From contig NC_014297.1 in assembly GCF_000196895.1 (NCBI RefSeq), positions 1,722,295 through 1,786,294 on the forward strand: a stretch of DNA of 64,000 nt, read 5' to 3'. The translations under genes and the position numbers were made by a program. This DNA comes from Halalkalicoccus jeotgali B3 (GTDB taxonomy: Archaea > Halobacteriota > Halobacteria > Halobacteriales > Halalkalicoccaceae). Positions 60,828-64,000 of this stretch are shown piece after piece. The notes under the pieces were generated by a model that saw only the letters and a program-made list of their open reading frames with translations, searched no databases and was not told the origin of the DNA. Each line of letters opens with the position of its first letter. The first letter of the stretch is position 1.

Positions 60828-62905
60828 GCTGGTTCGATCCGTGTCTCGAAGGCGACGCCCTCGCGGTGGGCGTCGGGGGTGTCGGGGAGGTACGTGCCCT
60901 CCGATCCACACCGAGTCACGAGCGGACAGACGGTGCGCTCGGGTGGCGCGATCGCCTCGACGCGCTCGCCGTCTCCCCGGACGGCCGTCTCCTGTCGGTA
61001 CGTCAGCGTCGAGCCGTCGGGCTGAACCAGCGTGATCGACAGCACTACCTCCTCGGTAGCCCCGAGGCCCACGGGCGAGTCGACTGCCCCCAATCGGGCC
61101 GCACCCGGTTCGAGCGTCCAGTCCACGACGACCTGCTCGCCGGGGTCTTCGATGCCGTACTCGGCGACCTCGCCGTCGGCCTCCAGGCGGACCGTCGCGC
61201 GGTCGACGTTCGCGGGCACGCCGACCGTCGTCTCGCCGGCGAGCGCCTCACCCGAGCGCACCGAGAGCGCCTCGAGTTTTGGGGTGACGCGGTCGTCGGG
61301 GTCGGGCGTCCACTCGCCGCGGTAGGCGTATCGGTAGTTGTCACGGTCGGGGTACGCATCGAGCACGGCGAAGTCCTCGGCGGGCTCGCGATCGAGCGCG
61401 TAGACGACCTCGCCGTCGAGGCCGGGATCGTTGCGGAGATACTGGAACGGGTGGTTCTGCCACTCGCCGTAGGGAGTCGGCAGGAAGACCAGCGCCCCGT
61501 CGAAATCGGTCGCCTCGATCGGTTCGTAGGCGGTCTCGTACTTCTCGGTGTGGGCGGCGTTTCGCTCGATCGGTTCGGCCACCGGTGGGGCGGCCGCGAT
61601 TCCGGCGAGCGCGAGACCCACGAGAAGCGCGAGCGCGAGCACCGCGCGGGCCACCGACGGGCCACTGAGAGCCCGGACCCGCGTCGCGAACCGTCGCCAG
61701 CCGGTGACGATCGCCAGCGCGGCGAAGATCGACAGTGGGGCCAGCAGGTCGAAGTGATAGAGCGGGCCGAACTCCGCGATCAGGCCGTCGGTTGGGTCTT
61801 CGAACGTCGCGAGCACGTTGTAGTTGCCCCAGAAAAGGAGGTTCCCGACCGGGATCGAGACGAACAGCCCAACGAGGAGGAGACCGGGGGTTCGGTCCGT
61901 GGACACGGACGCCGAGCCGTACCACCGGCGGATCGAGAGCGCCAGCCCACAGACCGCACACGCGGTTCCGAGCGCACCGGCGGTGAACCACCGAGTCAGA
62001 AGGTACCACAGCACGTAGCCGTTGGCCTCGGCGGCGAGTGCGGGCGTGTACTCGACGGCGTGTTCGAGGAGCCGTCGCCGACCGAACCCAGGTCCGTCCA
62101 TCGGCGCGAACGCCGCGTACGGAAAGACGAGCGCCGATCCCGTGAGAGAGGCGTTGTACGCAAGCGTCAGTCCGACGAAGGCCAGCCCACCGCCGGCGGT
62201 GAGCGCGTTTCGCACCAGCGGGTCGGGAACCGGGCCGCCCTTGTGCTTGCGAACCGTCGTCACGACCGACCACAGCGCGTGGGCGATGAAGGGCGCGGCG
62301 AACAACACGGCGGTGTAGGGCCGGGCGAAAAAGGCCAGCCCGATCGCCACTCCCGCGAGGGCCGCACTCGTCCGGCTTCCCGTCCGGACGCCGGAGAGAT
62401 AACAGACGGCAAAGAGCAGGTTTAACAGCGTCGTCGGGGCGTATGGCAGGAACACCGACGTGGTCACGAGCGCCATCGGCGCGGCCGCGAAGATCGCCGC
62501 GGCCGCGACGCCGACCGACCGGTCGAACGCCATCGCGCCCAGCGCATAGACGCACAACGCGTTGCCAGCCGCGACGGCCGCGAGCGTCACGCGGGGCTCG
62601 CCGAACAGCGCCATCGAGGCGGCGTACATCGCTGCGGGCACCGGCGAGTACTTCGGATACAGGGTCCCGCCGTCCTCGACGAAGAACCACGGCCGGAACG
62701 CCCCCGATAGCTCGCCGGGGAACAGCCGCAGTTGCTCCTCCAACAGCATCGCGGCCTGCTGGAGGTAGACGCCCTCGTCGTGGTTGATCGAGTGATAGGG
62801 GAAGACTCGGGTCGCGATCGCGAACACCGCGACGCCGGCGACGAGTGCGACCAGAAGGGCCGCGATCCGCCGGCGCTCGGGTGGATCCGTCGGGAGGGAT
62901 CTCAC
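60824..62905 (-). CDS. Large membrane glycosyltransferase (PMT/ArnT, GT-C type)
   Basis: A 693-residue protein. The first about 420 residues hold 11-13 helices; the loop after the first contains HSINHDEGVYLQQAAMLLEE, whose Asp-Glu pair is the catalytic signature of GT-C enzymes such as PMT and ArnT. The C-terminal about 250 residues form a beta-rich outer domain ending in a basic/acidic tail. It would transfer a sugar from a lipid donor to protein or lipid on the outer face. It begins 13 bases after the iron-binding protein gene, so the two are probably cotranscribed. The acceptor is unknown. Confidence 0.82.
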   Translation of the reverse strand: MRSLPTDPPERRRIAALLVALVAGVAVFAIATRVFPYHSINHDEGVYLQQAAMLLEEQLRLFPGELSGAFRPWFFVEDGGTLYPKYSPVPAAMYAASMALFGEPRVTLAAVAAGNALCVYALGAMAFDRSVGVAAAAIFAAAPMALVTTSVFLPYAPTTLLNLLFAVCYLSGVRTGSRTSAALAGVAIGLAFFARPYTAVLFAAPFIAHALWSVVTTVRKHKGGPVPDPLVRNALTAGGGLAFVGLTLAYNASLTGSALVFPYAAFAPMDGPGFGRRRLLEHAVEYTPALAAEANGYVLWYLLTRWFTAGALGTACAVCGLALSIRRWYGSASVSTDRTPGLLLVGLFVSIPVGNLLFWGNYNVLATFEDPTDGLIAEFGPLYHFDLLAPLSIFAALAIVTGWRRFATRVRALSGPSVARAVLALALLVGLALAGIAAAPPVAEPIERNAAHTEKYETAYEPIEATDFDGALVFLPTPYGEWQNHPFQYLRNDPGLDGEVVYALDREPAEDFAVLDAYPDRDNYRYAYRGEWTPDPDDRVTPKLEALSVRSGEALAGETTVGVPANVDRATVRLEADGEVAEYGIEDPGEQVVVDWTLEPGAARLGAVDSPVGLGATEEVVLSITLVQPDGSTLTYRQETAVRGDGERVEAIAPPERTVCPLVTRCGSEGTYLPDTPDAHREGVAFETRIEPA

Positions 62906-62918
62906 GGCGGCGGGACGA

Positions 62919-64000
62919 TCAGACGTCGGCTCCGGCCTGGCGCATCAGGTCGATCGTCGGTTCGAGGTTCGACAGCTGTGTCAGGTCCAGTTCCGAGGGC
63001 GGGTTGAGTTCGTCGATCGTCGGTAGGTCGCCGATCGGCTGGACCTCTGGGTGCAGCGGGTACTCGAAGGTCGTCCGGGCGAAGTAGTCCTGGGCCTCGG
63101 CCGACAGCAGGTGCCGAACGAAGTTCGCCGCCAGATCCGCGTCGGCGGCGGCGTCCAACACGGCTCCGCCCGCGACGTTGAAGATCGCGCCGGCGTCGCC
63201 CTCGGTGAAGGCCGTATCGATCGGGGCCCCGGGTGAGCCGTCGAGGACGCGCTGGATGTAGTAGTGGTTGGTGAACCCGGCATCGATCTCGCCGTCGGCG
63301 ATCGCCTGACAGACCGCGAACTCGTCGGGGTAGCTGGCGATGCCGTTCTCGACGACGCTCTCGACCCACTGGCGGGCCCGTTCCTCGCCCTGTAACAGTC
63401 GCATCGCGGTGACGAACGCCTGGCAGGAGCCATACGAGGGCGCCCAGCCCAGGTCCGCGCCGAACTCCTCGTAGGCATAGATGTCACTCGGCATCTCCTC
63501 GGCCGACAGTGCCTCCGTGTTGTACGGGACCGTCCGGGCGCGCCCCGAGATTCCGATCCAGTCCTCCGTGGCGAACTCCTCGGGAACGACCCCGACCAGG
63601 TCCTCGGGAAGCGACTGGGTGCGTCCCTCGTCAGCCAACACGCCGAGCGAACCGGCGTTGACCGAGTAGAAGACGTCCGCCGGGGTGCCCGACCCCTCGC
63701 TGAGGATCTGGTTGACCAGGTCTGCGGAGTTACCGTAGCGCACCTCCATCGAGAAGTCCCCGTAGAGGTCGTCGATGTAGTTCACGAGGTCGCCGATGAG
63801 GAACTCGTTGCGACCCGAGTACAGCGTCAACTCGCCCTCGAGTGCTGGCATCTCCTCCATGGGGGTGCCGCCGGGCGCGCCCCGACCCTCGCGTCCCGAG
63901 CCGATCTGGCCGATGTCGGAGTCCGGGGATCCACCGTCCTCACCCCCGTCGCCGCCACCGCCGAACAGACCCGTACAGCCCGCCGCGCCGGCCGCGCCGA
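62919..64000 (-). CDS. fbpA: Iron(III) ABC transporter substrate-binding lipoprotein, 5' end cut off
   Basis: A transferrin-type periplasmic-binding protein of the FbpA/AfuA family. The visible frame continues to the right edge; the last visible residues include a lipobox (AGAAGCTG) followed by a Gly/Asp/Ser-rich linker (FGGGGDGGEDGGSPD), so the signal peptide lies mostly outside. The domain starts at about 63845 (LTLYSGRNEFLIGDLVNYID) and includes ADVFYSVNAGSLGVLADEGR, GISGRARTVPYNTEAL and FTEGDAGAIFNVAGGAVL, all typical of iron-binding members. It is the likely partner of fbpB (56227) although unlinked, and is cotranscribed with the GT-C gene. Confidence 0.88.
   Translation of the reverse strand, partial: GAAGAAGCTGLFGGGGDGGEDGGSPDSDIGQIGSGREGRGAPGGTPMEEMPALEGELTLYSGRNEFLIGDLVNYIDDLYGDFSMEVRYGNSADLVNQILSEGSGTPADVFYSVNAGSLGVLADEGRTQSLPEDLVGVVPEEFATEDWIGISGRARTVPYNTEALSAEEMPSDIYAYEEFGADLGWAPSYGSCQAFVTAMRLLQGEERARQWVESVVENGIASYPDEFAVCQAIADGEIDAGFTNHYYIQRVLDGSPGAPIDTAFTEGDAGAIFNVAGGAVLDAAADADLAANFVRHLLSAEAQDYFARTTFEYPLHPEVQPIGDLPTIDELNPPSELDLTQLSNLEPTIDLMRQAGADV

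Overview
The window is from a halophilic archaeon (class Halobacteria). The DNA is GC-rich and the predicted proteins are strongly acidic. Several genes are archaea-specific: alpha-type proteasome subunit, RNase P Pop5-like subunit, SBDS, GHMP-type shikimate kinase, archaeal RPA with its two partner genes, CDC48-type ATPase, an intron-containing tRNA-Trp, and a phaR-phaP-phaE-phaC polyhydroxyalkanoate (PHA) cluster. Many exported proteins carry Tat signals. The genus cannot be fixed from the sequence alone. The window reads as chromosomal backbone with small accessory patches.

Layout. 1-7.8 kb: a partial small conserved gene, nnr, moaC, a BBE-type FAD oxidase, hflX, a DUF2209-like gene, then the translation/proteolysis block SBDS-psmA-rnp2. 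8-10.2 kb: a patch of lower GC with two truncated nickel genes lying head to head (a NicO-type transporter C-terminus and a NikR C-terminal domain), an ACR3/BASS-type transporter and a lone hypothetical. 10.2-22.4 kb: aroK-aroQ, small conserved haloarchaeal genes, a CDC48-like ATPase, archaetidylserine decarboxylase, Lhr helicase, the overlapping rpa1-rpap1-rpe operon, and a riboflavin-pathway reductase. 22.7-28.1 kb: a LOV-photosensor/bacterio-opsin-activator-type regulator, a Tat-exported DUF4397 protein, a degenerate restriction-endonuclease-like protein, an unknown helical protein, and a PAS histidine kinase overlapping it.

28-41 kb: an exported beta-propeller lipoprotein; an envelope-type trio (ATP-grasp ligase, hexapeptide acetyltransferase, MprF-like membrane protein); intron-containing tRNA-Trp; DUF5795/DUF5794 genes; guaB; a membrane-protein gene split by a nonsense codon; a Tat-exported trypsin-like protease; tRNA-Lys; a Rossmann-DHH phosphoesterase; a PRC-barrel protein; and a promoter plus strongly folded non-coding RNA candidate. 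41-50 kb: a multi-pass membrane protein, a zinc/manganese ABC importer (znuBCA), YbaK, a PfkB kinase, dpsA, a tiny gene under an iron-box-like palindrome, a Nif3-like protein, an old-yellow-enzyme family oxidoreductase and a coiled-coil protein.

50-64 kb: a thiolase-like protein lacking the nucleophilic Cys, with its DUF35 partner; DoxX; the PHA block phaB/phaC-phaE-phaP-phaR; then a region organised around TTAGG-N4-CCTAA palindromes. It holds an iron ABC permease divergent from a gluconate-dehydrogenase subunit 3/GMC oxidoreductase pair, a family 2 glycosyltransferase, a large membrane glycosyltransferase and the iron-binding lipoprotein cut by the right edge. The points most worth following are this iron-box-linked region, the folded RNA at about 40.9-41.0 kb, the PHA synthase with a helix-hairpin-helix tail, the Cys-less thiolase, and the nickel gene remnants. 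All assignments come from reading the sequence; no database search was run.
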